NCBI GenBank assembly: GCA_002168225.1
Contig: NHBH01000009.1
Location: forward strand, 721,115 to 785,114
Reading direction: 5' to 3'
Length of the DNA: 64,000 nt
DNA from: Micavibrio sp. TMED2
GTDB lineage: Bacteria > Pseudomonadota > Alphaproteobacteria > TMED2
Part shown: one piece after another, positions 1 through 8,133 of the stretch
Position numbering within the stretch: the stretch's first letter is position 1
Layout: every line of letters begins with the position of its first letter
Program-made: the position numbers and the translations under genes
The notes under the pieces: model-generated
The model's database searches: none
What the model was told of the DNA's origin: nothing
The model's input: only the letters and a program-made list of their open reading frames with translations

Positions 1-1
1 G

Positions 2-1786
2 ATGAACGGCGCGGAAACCGAGCTTGACCGTCAGGTGCTTGAGCTGATCCGCGACCCACTTACCCATATGATCCGCAACAGCGCTGATCACGGGCTGGAG
101 AAGCCCGAGGATCGCCGCAAGGTCGGCAAACCCGATGTGGGCAAAATTCACCTGAACGCCTATCACGAGGGCGGACACATCATCATCAAGATTGCCGATG
201 ATGGCCGTGGTCTGGCGCTCGACAAGATCAAGGCGAAGGCACTGTCAAACGGTCTGGTCAGCGAAAGCGAACTGGACAGCATGACCAAGCAGCAGATCCA
301 GCAGCTTATCTTCCGTCCCGGTTTCTCGACAGCCGAAGCCGTAACCTCGGTTTCCGGTCGCGGTGTCGGCATGGATGTGGTCCGCACCAATATCGAGCGG
401 ATCGGCGGTACCATCGACATGGCCTCGGAAGAGGGCAAGGGCTCGACCTTTACCATCAAGATCCCGCTGACCCTTGCGATTGTCTCTGCCCTGATCGTGG
501 AATCCGGCAAGGAACGCTTTGCCATCCCGCAGATCAGCGTGCTGGAACTGGTCCGCACTTCTGCCAACAGCGATCACCGGATCGAGCGGATCAAGGGGAC
601 GCCGGTCTTGCGCCTGCGCAACCGTCTGTTGCCACTGGTGCATCTGCGCAAACTGCTCGGTCTGATGAGCAATGCCGAGGCAACCGCAGAGATCGACGAG
701 GGCAGCGACAGCTATATCGTGGTCAGCCAGGTCGGCAACTATTCCTTCGGTATCATTGTCGATCAGGTCTTCGATACCGAGGAGATCGTCGTCAAGCCGG
801 TCTCGCCGATCCTGCGGCATATCGAGATTTATTCCGGCAACACCATCCTTGGTGACGGCAGCGTGATCATGATCCTTGATCCGAACGGTATCGCCAATAC
901 CACCGGCGAGATTGCCTCCAGCCAGACTGATGCGGTTGAGGAAGAGAAACAGCGGGCAAGCGCTGCTGATGATCTGGTCTCGTTGCTCATGTTCCGCGCT
1001 GGCAACAAAACGCCGAAGGCAGTGCCGCTGGCACTGGTTGCCCGCCTTGAGGATGTGGAGACCAACCGTATCGAATATTCAAGCGGTTCGCCGGTTATCC
1101 AGTATCGCGGTCAGCTTATGCCGCTGATCCCGCATAACAGCGAGCATGACTTCTCGGCCAAGGAAAGCCACCCGATACTGGTCTTTGCCGATGGTGACCG
1201 CTCGATGGGCCTCGTGGTCGACGAAATCGTCGATATTGTCGAGGACAGCATCAAGGTACAGCTGGCACCAGAACGTGACGGTCTGGTCGGCAGCGCGATC
1301 ATCGCCGGACAGGCGACCGAGGTTATCGATGTCGGTTTCTTCCTGAGCCAGGCATTTGCCGACTGGTTCTCGGCCAAGCCGCGTCAGGTGGCAACGCCGG
1401 GTGTTGAGAAACGCATCCTGCTGGTTGATGACAGCCCGTTCTTCCGCAACCTCATGCGTCCATTGCTGGTGGCAGCCGGGTACTCGGTAACCACCGTGGA
1501 CAGTGCCGGTGAGGCGCTGGAAATCTGCAGTGCCGGTGAGCCGTTCGACGCCATCGTCAGCGATATCGAAATGCCGGGCATGAGCGGTTTTGAACTGGCG
1601 CACAAATTGAAGCAGGACAGCCGCTGGCGTGAAACCCCGCTGGTTGCCCTGTCGGCCCATGCATCGGATCAGGATCTTGACCGTGGCCGCCAAGCTGGAT
1701 TTACGGACTATGTAGCCAAGTTTGACCGGGAAGGCCTGTTGCAGACGCTGGCTGAAACATTATCAGAGAACAAGGGAGCGGCTTGA
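2..1786 (+). CDS. cheA: Hybrid chemotaxis histidine kinase CheA, 3' part
   Basis: C-terminal 594 residues of a CheA whose 5' end (HPt phosphotransfer and dimerisation domains) lies outside the window. It phosphorylates CheY and CheB in response to chemoreceptors. The ATP-binding domain shows an N box (MIRNSADHGLE, Asn about residue 26 of the fragment), a G1 motif (ADDGRGL) and a G2 motif (SGRGVGMDVV). Two CheW-like regions follow, at about 155-290 and 325-455. A complete receiver domain occupies about 470-590, with an acidic pair in LVDDSPF, the phosphoacceptor in SDIEMPG and a conserved Lys in VAKFD. The duplicated CheW-like module plus C-terminal receiver makes it a hybrid CheA rather than the enteric type. 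It is followed immediately by cheW. The true start cannot be seen. Confidence 0.95.
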   Translation: MNGAETELDRQVLELIRDPLTHMIRNSADHGLEKPEDRRKVGKPDVGKIHLNAYHEGGHIIIKIADDGRGLALDKIKAKALSNGLVSESELDSMTKQQIQQLIFRPGFSTAEAVTSVSGRGVGMDVVRTNIERIGGTIDMASEEGKGSTFTIKIPLTLAIVSALIVESGKERFAIPQISVLELVRTSANSDHRIERIKGTPVLRLRNRLLPLVHLRKLLGLMSNAEATAEIDEGSDSYIVVSQVGNYSFGIIVDQVFDTEEIVVKPVSPILRHIEIYSGNTILGDGSVIMILDPNGIANTTGEIASSQTDAVEEEKQRASAADDLVSLLMFRAGNKTPKAVPLALVARLEDVETNRIEYSSGSPVIQYRGQLMPLIPHNSEHDFSAKESHPILVFADGDRSMGLVVDEIVDIVEDSIKVQLAPERDGLVGSAIIAGQATEVIDVGFFLSQAFADWFSAKPRQVATPGVEKRILLVDDSPFFRNLMRPLLVAAGYSVTTVDSAGEALEICSAGEPFDAIVSDIEMPGMSGFELAHKLKQDSRWRETPLVALSAHASDQDLDRGRQAGFTDYVAKFDREGLLQTLAETLSENKGAA

Positions 1787-1788
1787 TC

Positions 1789-2277
1789 ATGACGGTTCTT
1801 TCTACAGCCCTCGAGCGGCAATTGAGTGTCAACCATGATGCGCATTGGGATTATGTCACCATGCGTATCGCCAAGCAGCTGTTCGGTATTCCGGTACTGC
1901 AGGTGCAGGATGTCCTCGGCCCGCAGCGCATCACCAGAATCCCGCTGGCCCCGCCGGAAGTGGCCGGTTCGCTGAACCTGCGTGGCCGGATCGTCACGGC
2001 TATCGATGTGCGTTCACGCCTCGAACTGGAGAGCCGTCCGCAGAATCTGCGGGAGATGAGCATCGTGGTCGAGCACGAGAACGAGCTATACAGCCTGATC
2101 GTCGATGAGGTGGGCGAGGTGCTCAATCTGGAGGAAGCCAGCTTCGAGAAGAACCCGGCAACCATGGACCGGCGCTGGCTCGATGTCTCTGCGGGTATCC
2201 ATCGGCTTGATAGTGAGTTATTAGTTATCCTTGATATCGGACGTTTGCTAAGTTTTGCAGACTCTCAAGCTGCTTAG
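1789..2277 (+). CDS. cheW: Chemotaxis coupling protein CheW
   Basis: CheW scaffold (162 aa) linking chemoreceptors to CheA at the inner membrane. It is a single CheW domain with the usual signature of a hydrophobic strand, LNLRGRIVTAIDVR and SLIVDEVGEVL. The ATG used here lies 10 bases after the purine-rich stretch aagggag. A TTG at 1783 overlapping the cheA stop codon is a possible alternative. The tight junction with cheA indicates translational coupling in one che operon. Confidence 0.93.
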   Translation: MTVLSTALERQLSVNHDAHWDYVTMRIAKQLFGIPVLQVQDVLGPQRITRIPLAPPEVAGSLNLRGRIVTAIDVRSRLELESRPQNLREMSIVVEHENELYSLIVDEVGEVLNLEEASFEKNPATMDRRWLDVSAGIHRLDSELLVILDIGRLLSFADSQAA

Positions 2278-2327
2278 GGTTAAAGTGAATCCGTAATGTT
2301 GATGCCGTTACCTATGTTGCATGCAAA

Positions 2328-2693
2328 ATGAAAACCTGTCTGGTTGTCGACGATAGCCGCATCGTTCGTCGTGTCGCTCGCAAAATTCTGGAAGAACTGG
2401 GCTTCGGCTGTGTCGAAGCCGCCGATGGTGAGGAAGCGCTGGCTGCATGCCGCGAGGAAATGCCCGCTGTCATCCTGCTCGATTGGAACATGCCGGTCAT
2501 GACCGGCATCGAGTTTTTGCGCCAGCTGTCCGATTTTGCCGGCAGCAAAATGCCGAAAGTTGTCTTCTGCACCACCGAAAGCGACATGGAAAATATCCAT
2601 GAGGCGCTCGCGGCTGGTGCCAGCGAATATATGTTCAAGCCTTTTGACAGCGAAATCTTGCAGGGCAAGTTTCGCCAGATTGGCGTGATTTAA
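2328..2693 (+). CDS. cheY: CheY-type response regulator
   Basis: Stand-alone receiver domain of 121 aa, probably the motor-binding CheY of this cluster. Visible features are the acidic pair in LVVDDSR, the phosphoacceptor Asp in LLDWNMPVM, the switch Thr in FCTTES and the conserved Lys in MFKPFD. There is no output domain. It lies between cheW and cheB. No clear Shine-Dalgarno precedes the ATG, which follows cheW by 50 bases. A second CheY is encoded beside cheZ at 47720, so which of the two drives the switch is open. Confidence 0.93.
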   Translation: MKTCLVVDDSRIVRRVARKILEELGFGCVEAADGEEALAACREEMPAVILLDWNMPVMTGIEFLRQLSDFAGSKMPKVVFCTTESDMENIHEALAAGASEYMFKPFDSEILQGKFRQIGVI

Positions 2694-2794
2694 CCGGGGT
2701 GGGGGAACGGGCAGCGTGTCAAAAACTGCCATGAACCATAGTTTTCTGCGTGAGTTAGCCAGGCTGAGCTGTTGCGACGGTGGCGGGAGCGTCA

Positions 2795-3979
2795 ATGTCT
2801 GTGACTGAGCAGGAAAACAATAAGGCCGCAGCGGATAACGCGCAGCAAAAGGTGCCGGTGCCTCTGGCCGTGGAGCCTTGCCGCGTCATGCTCGTTGATG
2901 ACAGCGCAGTCACCCGCGGACTGATCTCGCGCGTGCTTGAATCCGACACCGAGATAACGGTTTCGGCATCGGTCAATGATGGCCAGATGGCGATCAACTC
3001 ACTCAAACGGACTCCGGTTGATGTGATTGTTCTCGATGTGGAAATGCCGGTGATGGACGGGATTACCGCCTTGCCGAAGCTGATGGAGATTGATCCGGCG
3101 GTGAAGATCATCGTTCTGTCGACCCTGACCGACCGCAATGCCACCACCACCATTCGGGCGCTTGAGATCGGTGCTGCCGAATGTATGCTGAAGCCATCGA
3201 CCAGCCGTGAGCTGAGCAGCGCCAATGATTTCAAGCTCGAGCTGATCCGCAAGGTCAAGGGGCTGGGCAAGAGTGCCCGCGATCAGGGGGTTCGTCCTTC
3301 CGATCCAACCCGTCGCCCGTCCCGCCCGACGCTGCCGCATGAGCGCAAGGTTGCAGCCCCCAAACGCGAGATTGTCACCCGAGCCGCGACGGTACCGATG
3401 CCCGATGCCATTGCCATCGGCAGCTCGACCGGCGGCCCGCAGGCCCTGTTCGAGGTGTTGAAGCATTTCAGTTCAGGCATTCGTCAGCCGATCTTCATCA
3501 CCCAGCACATGCCCGGCACATTTACCAATATTCTGGCCAACCATATCGCCAAGCAATGCGGCGTGAATTGCAGTGAGGCACAGGACGGCGAACCGGTAGC
3601 CGATGGCCGTATCTATGTGGCGCCTGGCGGTTATCACATGACGGTACAAAGCGTTGATGGCCAGCAGGTGATCAGCCTCAATCAGGAAGAGCCGGAAAAC
3701 TTCTGTCGCCCGGCGGTTGATCCGATGCTGCGCAGTCTGGTCAAGATTTATGGTCGGCGTCTGCTGACCGTCATTCTGACCGGCATGGGGCAGGATGGTC
3801 TCAAAGGTGCGCAGGAAGTCGTCAATGCCGGCGGAACGGTTATTGCACAGGATGAGGAGACAAGTGTTGTCTGGGGGATGCCGGGGGCGGTTGCCAATGC
3901 CGGTATCTGTAACCAGATTTTGCCAATCAAGGAAATTGGGCCGCAGTTGCTGAACTACGCAACGCGGACCAGAGGATGA
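2795..3979 (+). CDS. cheB: Chemotaxis response regulator protein-glutamate methylesterase CheB
   Basis: CheB (394 aa) removes methyl groups from, and deamidates, chemoreceptors when phosphorylated by CheA. The N-terminal receiver (about 30-150) has LVDDSAV, VLDVEMPVMDG and a Lys in LKPST. A basic, proline-rich linker follows. The C-terminal esterase has the nucleophile Ser in GSSTGGPQAL, the His in ITQHMPG and the Asp in GMGQDGL. The ATG was chosen because ggag lies 6 bases upstream. A GTG at 2780 in the same frame is less likely. It ends 7 bases before cheR. Confidence 0.96.
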   Translation: MSVTEQENNKAAADNAQQKVPVPLAVEPCRVMLVDDSAVTRGLISRVLESDTEITVSASVNDGQMAINSLKRTPVDVIVLDVEMPVMDGITALPKLMEIDPAVKIIVLSTLTDRNATTTIRALEIGAAECMLKPSTSRELSSANDFKLELIRKVKGLGKSARDQGVRPSDPTRRPSRPTLPHERKVAAPKREIVTRAATVPMPDAIAIGSSTGGPQALFEVLKHFSSGIRQPIFITQHMPGTFTNILANHIAKQCGVNCSEAQDGEPVADGRIYVAPGGYHMTVQSVDGQQVISLNQEEPENFCRPAVDPMLRSLVKIYGRRLLTVILTGMGQDGLKGAQEVVNAGGTVIAQDEETSVVWGMPGAVANAGICNQILPIKEIGPQLLNYATRTRG

Positions 3980-3986
3980 GATTGCC

Positions 3987-4853
3987 ATGAGAGAAGGTGA
4001 TTTCGACCTCTTTGCCAAGCTGGTGAAAACCAAGTCGGGTATCCACCTGACCCCGGACAAGGCGTATCTGCTGGAATCCCGACTGATGTCGGTTGCCCGC
4101 CAGCAGGGCATGAAGAATATTGATGATCTCGCCGATGCTGTCCGCCGTCAGCAGACACCGGCACTGATCAGTGACATCACCGAGGCGATGACGACCAATG
4201 AGTCCTCATTCTTCCGGGATCAGCGTCCATTTGAGCAATTCAGAAATTTCGTGCTGCCGCGACTGTTGCAATCGCGCCGGAGCAGCAGGCTTATCCGTAT
4301 CTGGTCAGCTGCCTGTTCCAGCGGCCAGGAGCCATATTCCATGGCGATGGTGCTACATGAGGAGCAGGCCAAGCTCGCGGGCTGGAAGATTGAGATTCTG
4401 GCGACTGATATTTCACAGGAGATGGTCGATAAGGCGCGCCGCGGTGAGTATAACCAGTTCGAGGTACAGCGCGGGCTGCCAATTCAGATGCTGGTCAAGC
4501 ATTTCACCCAGGAATCCGACAAGTGGATTGTGAAGGATGAATTGCGCAAGCACATCACCTTCAAGACCTTCAACCTGATGGAAGATGCGGGCACGCTCGG
4601 CATTTTCGACGTGATTTTCTGCCGTAACGTCCTGATTTATTTTGACGGGCCGACCAAGACACAGGTTCTGGAGCGTCTCAGCCGCCGGATGCCTGATGAC
4701 GGGTTGTTATTCCTCGGCGGTGCCGAAACCATTATCGGAGTTACTGACCGGTTCAAGGCAATCCGGGAACAGCGTGGCGTATTTGAAGTGACTGCCAATG
4801 GGCCGCCGGGTTCCAACGTCCTCCTCAAACAACATGCTGTTGCTACGGTCTGA
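3987..4853 (+). CDS. cheR: Chemoreceptor methyltransferase CheR
   Basis: SAM-dependent methyltransferase (288 aa) that methylates receptor glutamates and counteracts CheB. The N-terminal helical CheR domain (about 1-75) includes the MTTNESSFFRD signature. The SAM-binding domain has WSAACSSGQEPYSMA and the later FDVIFCRNVLIYFD motif. It is the last gene of the che operon. A terminator hairpin overlaps its final codons. Confidence 0.96.
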   Translation: MREGDFDLFAKLVKTKSGIHLTPDKAYLLESRLMSVARQQGMKNIDDLADAVRRQQTPALISDITEAMTTNESSFFRDQRPFEQFRNFVLPRLLQSRRSSRLIRIWSAACSSGQEPYSMAMVLHEEQAKLAGWKIEILATDISQEMVDKARRGEYNQFEVQRGLPIQMLVKHFTQESDKWIVKDELRKHITFKTFNLMEDAGTLGIFDVIFCRNVLIYFDGPTKTQVLERLSRRMPDDGLLFLGGAETIIGVTDRFKAIREQRGVFEVTANGPPGSNVLLKQHAVATV

Positions 4854-4876
4854 TCCATAGCAACAGCATTATTATT
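4834..4876 (+). terminator. Terminator of the che operon
   Basis: A perfect 12-base inverted repeat, atgctgttgcta (4834-4845) and tagcaacagcat (4858-4869), with a 12-base loop and a T-rich tail (tattattt). The left arm overlaps the end of cheR. It lies between cheR (+) and the convergent ctrA (-) and may serve both. Confidence 0.7.
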
Positions 4877-4905
4877 TCCGTGATTTAAGTTGGTCAGGGG
4901 CCGGT

Positions 4906-5625
4906 TCAGGCGCTGCTGGCGACCGGCAGATCCTCGGCTGACATATCGGGCTGCGGATCACGCAGCACATAGCCACGACCCCAGACAGTCTCGATATAGT
5001 TCTCGCCATTGGTAGATTTCGCCAGCTTCTTGCGCAGCTTGCAGACGAACACGTCGATGATCTTCAACTCCGGCTCGTCGATACCGCCATAAAGGTGGTT
5101 GAGGAACATTTCCTTGGTCAGGGTCGTGCCCTTGCGCAAGGAGAGCAGCTCCAGAATCGAGTACTCTTTTCCGGTCAGATGTACCGGTTTGCCATTGGCG
5201 GAGACGGTCCGGTTGTCGAGATCGACATCAAGAACACCGGTGGTGATGATGTTCTGTGAGTGGCCCTTGCTGCGGCGGACAATCGCCTGAATCCGGGCGA
5301 TCAGCTCACGTTTGTCGAATGGTTTGGTCAGGTAATCATCGGCACCAACACCAAAGCCGCGGATCTTGGCATCCGGCTCACTCAAGCCGGAAAGCAGCAG
5401 GATCGGGGTATCAACACGCGCGGAACGCAACCGTCTGAGGACTTCATAGCCATCGATGTCGGGCAGCATGATGTCGAGAATCATGATGTCGTAATCATAG
5501 ATTTTGCCGATCTCCAGACCGTCTTCCCCAAGGTCGGTATGGTCAACGATAAAACCCTCGGACCGGAGCATCAGCGAAATGCTGTTGGATGTGCTCAGAT
5601 CGTCCTCAATCAGCAAAACACGCAT
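4906..5625 (-). CDS. ctrA: Cell-cycle response regulator CtrA
   Basis: OmpR-family DNA-binding response regulator (239 aa), the alphaproteobacterial master regulator of motility and cell cycle. The receiver domain (1-120) has LIEDDLS, the phosphoacceptor in [11 protein letters not shown] and the Lys in [10 protein letters not shown]. The winged-helix domain (about 125-230) contains the very conserved [25 protein letters not shown] and the recognition-helix region ending in [10 protein letters not shown]. Near-perfect conservation of that region separates CtrA from other OmpR-type regulators. A gaggg sequence precedes the ATG at good spacing. It is divergent from fliI, with a CtrA-like box in between that may give autoregulation. 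In Rhodospirillales-type bacteria CtrA often controls motility without being essential (known from related species, not shown here). Confidence 0.94.
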   Translation of the reverse strand: MRVLLIEDDLSTSNSISLMLRSEGFIVDHTDLGEDGLEIGKIYDYDIMILDIMLPDIDGYEVLRRLRSARVDTPILLLSGLSEPDAKIRGFGVGADDYLTKPFDKRELIARIQAIVRRSKGHSQNIITTGVLDVDLDNRTVSANGKPVHLTGKEYSILELLSLRKGTTLTKEMFLNHLYGGIDEPELKIIDVFVCKLRKKLAKSTNGENYIETVWGRGYVLRDPQPDMSAEDLPVASSA

Positions 5626-5684
5626 ATTGGTAGCCCTCTCTCTTTGCTATCTGTTTCCCTCTGAGACACCATAGGATAAAATTA

Positions 5685-5700
5685 TTAACAAAACTTAACA
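5685..5700. promoter_or_regulatory. CtrA-type box between ctrA and fliI
   Basis: A direct repeat, TTAACAAAACTTAACA, with two TTAAC half sites 10 bases apart centre to centre. The canonical CtrA site is TTAA-N7-TTAAC; here the spacer is 6. It lies 60 bases upstream of ctrA and about 100 upstream of the fliI ATG, so it could control either or both. Confidence 0.55.
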
Positions 5701-5797
5701 CCGCATTCATTTCAGGTTGAATGTTTATGAAGGAAAAAGACAGTTTGTTTTCATAAGCAGGCAAACTGTTGGTTTTCCAAAGAGCGTACATGGCCCC

Positions 5798-7219
5798 ATG
5801 GATCCACTGATCGAGACCTTTGACAGTTTGCTCAACGGCGCGGACGCCGTGCGGGAGTATGGCCGCGTCACCGCCATTCAGGGGATGCTGGTCGAGGTCG
5901 CGGGTATTCAACACGCCCTTGCCATTGGTGGCCGCTGCGATATCGAGGCCCGTGATGGCCGCGTGGTTCCGGCCGAGGTGGTGGGTTTTCGCGATCGCAA
6001 GGCATTGATGCTGGCCTATGGCGCGCTTGAAGGCATCGGCCTTGGCTGTGAGGTAGAGGTCAGCCGCGATGAGGCACGGATTTTTCCCTGCGATGCCTGG
6101 CTGGGACGAATTGTTAATGCGCTTGGCCAGCCGATTGACGGTGAGGGCGCCCTGCCGCAGGGCAGTGCCGGTATCCCGTTCAAGAATACTGCCCCGCCAG
6201 CACAAAGCCGCCGCCGGATCGGTGACAAGATCGATCTCGGGGTGCGGGGTATCAATACCTTCCTGACCTGCTGCCGTGGTCAGCGGATGGGTATCTTCTC
6301 CGGCTCCGGTGTCGGTAAATCTACCCTGTTGTCGATGATGGCGCGCTATACCTCTGCCGATGTCATTGTCATCGGTCTGGTCGGCGAGCGTGGCCGCGAG
6401 GTGCAGGAGTTCATCGAAGATGACCTCGGGCCGGAAGGCCTGAAACGGGCGGTTGTGGTTGTTGCCACATCGGATGAACCGGCGGTTATGCGTCGGCAGG
6501 CGGCCTATACCACCCTGTCGATCTGTGAATATTTCCGCGATCAGGGGCTGGATGTGCTCTGCCTGATGGACAGTGTCACCCGCTTTGCCATGGCGCAGCG
6601 CGAAATCGGCCTCTCCGCCGGGGAGCCACCAACCTCCAAGGGCTATCCACCGACCACCTTCTCGGAACTGGCGAAACTGCTGGAACGTGCCGGACCGGGT
6701 GTGGAGCAGGGCAGCATTACCGGTCTGTTCTCGGTTCTGGTTGAGGGCGATGACCATAACGAGCCGATTTCCGACGCGGTGCGCGGCATCATTGACGGCC
6801 ATATTGTACTCGACCGCCAGATTGCCGAGCGGGGCCGTTATCCGGCGATCAATATTCTGCGCTCGGTTTCCCGGACCATGCCGGACTGCAATACCGCCGA
6901 ACAGAACCAGTTGGTCAGCAATGCCAAGAAGCTGGTCTCGGCCTATGAGAACATGGCCGAGCTGATCCGGCTCGGTGCCTACCGCAAGGGCAGTGATCCG
7001 GAGATTGACCGGGCGATCGAGCTCTATCCGGGGATTGAGAACTTTATCTCGCAGAACAAGGGCGATCCGACCGATCTCGAAACCGGTTACAAGAAGCTCG
7101 CCAAGGTATTGGGCACCAGCTATCACCCGGATGCCTATGGCCCGGACGAGGTTGAGGGCGTGCATGAACTATCCATGCCGGATAACACTGAAACCGATGC
7201 CGAACCGACCCGGCATTGA
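5798..7219 (+). CDS. fliI: Flagellar export ATPase FliI
   Basis: F1-beta-like ATPase (473 aa) that powers or assists substrate unloading at the flagellar type III export gate. The Walker A motif is GSGVGKST, followed by GLVGERGREVQEF, the Walker B region DVLCLMDSVTRFAMAQREI and the family motif GEPPTSKGYPPTTFSEL. The ATG at MDPLIETF fits the family N terminus. An in-frame TTG at 5717 would add 27 unconserved residues. The ribosome-binding site is weak. It is followed by fliJ after 28 bases. A CtrA-like box lies upstream. Confidence 0.96.
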   Translation: MDPLIETFDSLLNGADAVREYGRVTAIQGMLVEVAGIQHALAIGGRCDIEARDGRVVPAEVVGFRDRKALMLAYGALEGIGLGCEVEVSRDEARIFPCDAWLGRIVNALGQPIDGEGALPQGSAGIPFKNTAPPAQSRRRIGDKIDLGVRGINTFLTCCRGQRMGIFSGSGVGKSTLLSMMARYTSADVIVIGLVGERGREVQEFIEDDLGPEGLKRAVVVVATSDEPAVMRRQAAYTTLSICEYFRDQGLDVLCLMDSVTRFAMAQREIGLSAGEPPTSKGYPPTTFSELAKLLERAGPGVEQGSITGLFSVLVEGDDHNEPISDAVRGIIDGHIVLDRQIAERGRYPAINILRSVSRTMPDCNTAEQNQLVSNAKKLVSAYENMAELIRLGAYRKGSDPEIDRAIELYPGIENFISQNKGDPTDLETGYKKLAKVLGTSYHPDAYGPDEVEGVHELSMPDNTETDAEPTRH

Positions 7220-7247
7220 TCGCTGGTGGACAGGTAACGGATAGAGA

Positions 7248-7679
7248 ATGGCTACAGATTACAAAGCCCTGATCCGTATCCGGCAATGGGACCTCGACGA
7301 GCAGCGCCGCCAGCTTGGTCAATTGAATGCCGCCTATACCCGGATTGAGCAGGAAATTGCCAAACTGCAGGCGGATTATGAGCGCGAACAGGCGGCTCTT
7401 GCGGAAACCGACTTTATCGCCGCGGGGACATTCGGGAATTATACCGAAGGCATGATCAAGCGCCGGAACAGCTTGCAACAGGCGCTGAAATCCCTCGATC
7501 AGCAGATTGCCGAGAAGACCGAGGAAGTGCGCGAGGCATTTCAGGAGGTCAAGAAGTTCGAACTGGCGCAGGAAGAACTGGAAGCGGCAGAGGATGCCCG
7601 GCTCCAGCGGCTTGAGAATATCGAGCTTGATGATATTGCCGTCGATGCCCATAGCAGGCGGCAGAAGGCTGGCGATTAG
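7248..7679 (+). CDS. fliJ: Flagellar export protein FliJ
   Basis: Small (143 aa), highly charged, almost wholly alpha-helical coiled-coil protein rich in Glu, Gln, Lys and Arg with heptad spacing (for example ARIRQWDLDEQRRQLGQL-type segments). This is the FliJ pattern; FliJ forms the central stalk of the FliI ATPase ring and escorts chaperones. Its position directly after fliI supports the call, since the sequence itself is poorly conserved in the family. Confidence 0.88.
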   Translation: MATDYKALIRIRQWDLDEQRRQLGQLNAAYTRIEQEIAKLQADYEREQAALAETDFIAAGTFGNYTEGMIKRRNSLQQALKSLDQQIAEKTEEVREAFQEVKKFELAQEELEAAEDARLQRLENIELDDIAVDAHSRRQKAGD

Positions 7680-7687
7680 CAAAGATG

Positions 7688-8107
7688 CTAGAAGACGACC
7701 TGTCCGATACGTGACAGCAGATACTGATTATGCCAGCCCGGCTGCCGGTCCTCGACCGTGATCATCACGCCCTGCACATAATCCGACAGATTATCATCGC
7801 GTATCTGTACCTGCAGCCAGCGGGGGATCAATTCGTTGTTCAGGTCCTCGAGGATGGCGAGAGCAAGCTCTGACTCTGCTGCCCATTCAGTCGCTTCGAC
7901 AAACCGCCAGTACTCCCGCATGGCGTTGTTGCGCAGTAAATCACGATCCGGCACATAGCGTAGAAGCAGGCTGAGTTGGCTGCTGCCATAATCCGGCGAC
8001 AGCTTGATCTTCAGATCAATCAGGTAGTCATGACTGGTGACATTTGCCGGTCTGGTGCGGACCAGACTGCGCCTTGATTGGATCATTTGTGCATTTTCTT
8101 GTGTCAT
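7688..8107 (-). CDS. Unknown small protein, last gene of the fliF operon
   Basis: 139-residue protein of unknown function, translated from an ATG 27 bases after the upstream FliK-like gene. No signal peptide or membrane segment is seen. The middle and C terminus carry a distinctive pattern: LLLRYVPDRDLL, then Tyr/Trp-rich YWRFVEATEW, DLNNELIPRWLQVQI and VEDRQPGW. The Y-V-P-D-R, N-N-E and P-R-W elements faintly recall the second half of QueF-type (T-fold) proteins, but I cannot confirm homology. Its place at the end of the operon suggests transcription with flagellar genes, though it may be a passenger. Gene reality is well supported by spacing and by codon use matching its neighbours. Confidence 0.7.
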   Translation of the reverse strand: MTQENAQMIQSRRSLVRTRPANVTSHDYLIDLKIKLSPDYGSSQLSLLLRYVPDRDLLRNNAMREYWRFVEATEWAAESELALAILEDLNNELIPRWLQVQIRDDNLSDYVQGVMITVEDRQPGWHNQYLLSRIGQVVF

Positions 8108-8133
8108 ATCAACAGTATGCAACTCATTGGTTA

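Noticed and set aside
5606..7165. 519-residue open frame on the minus strand over fliI
   Set aside because: Antisense shadow of the strongly conserved fliI; it has no recognisable family or ribosome site.
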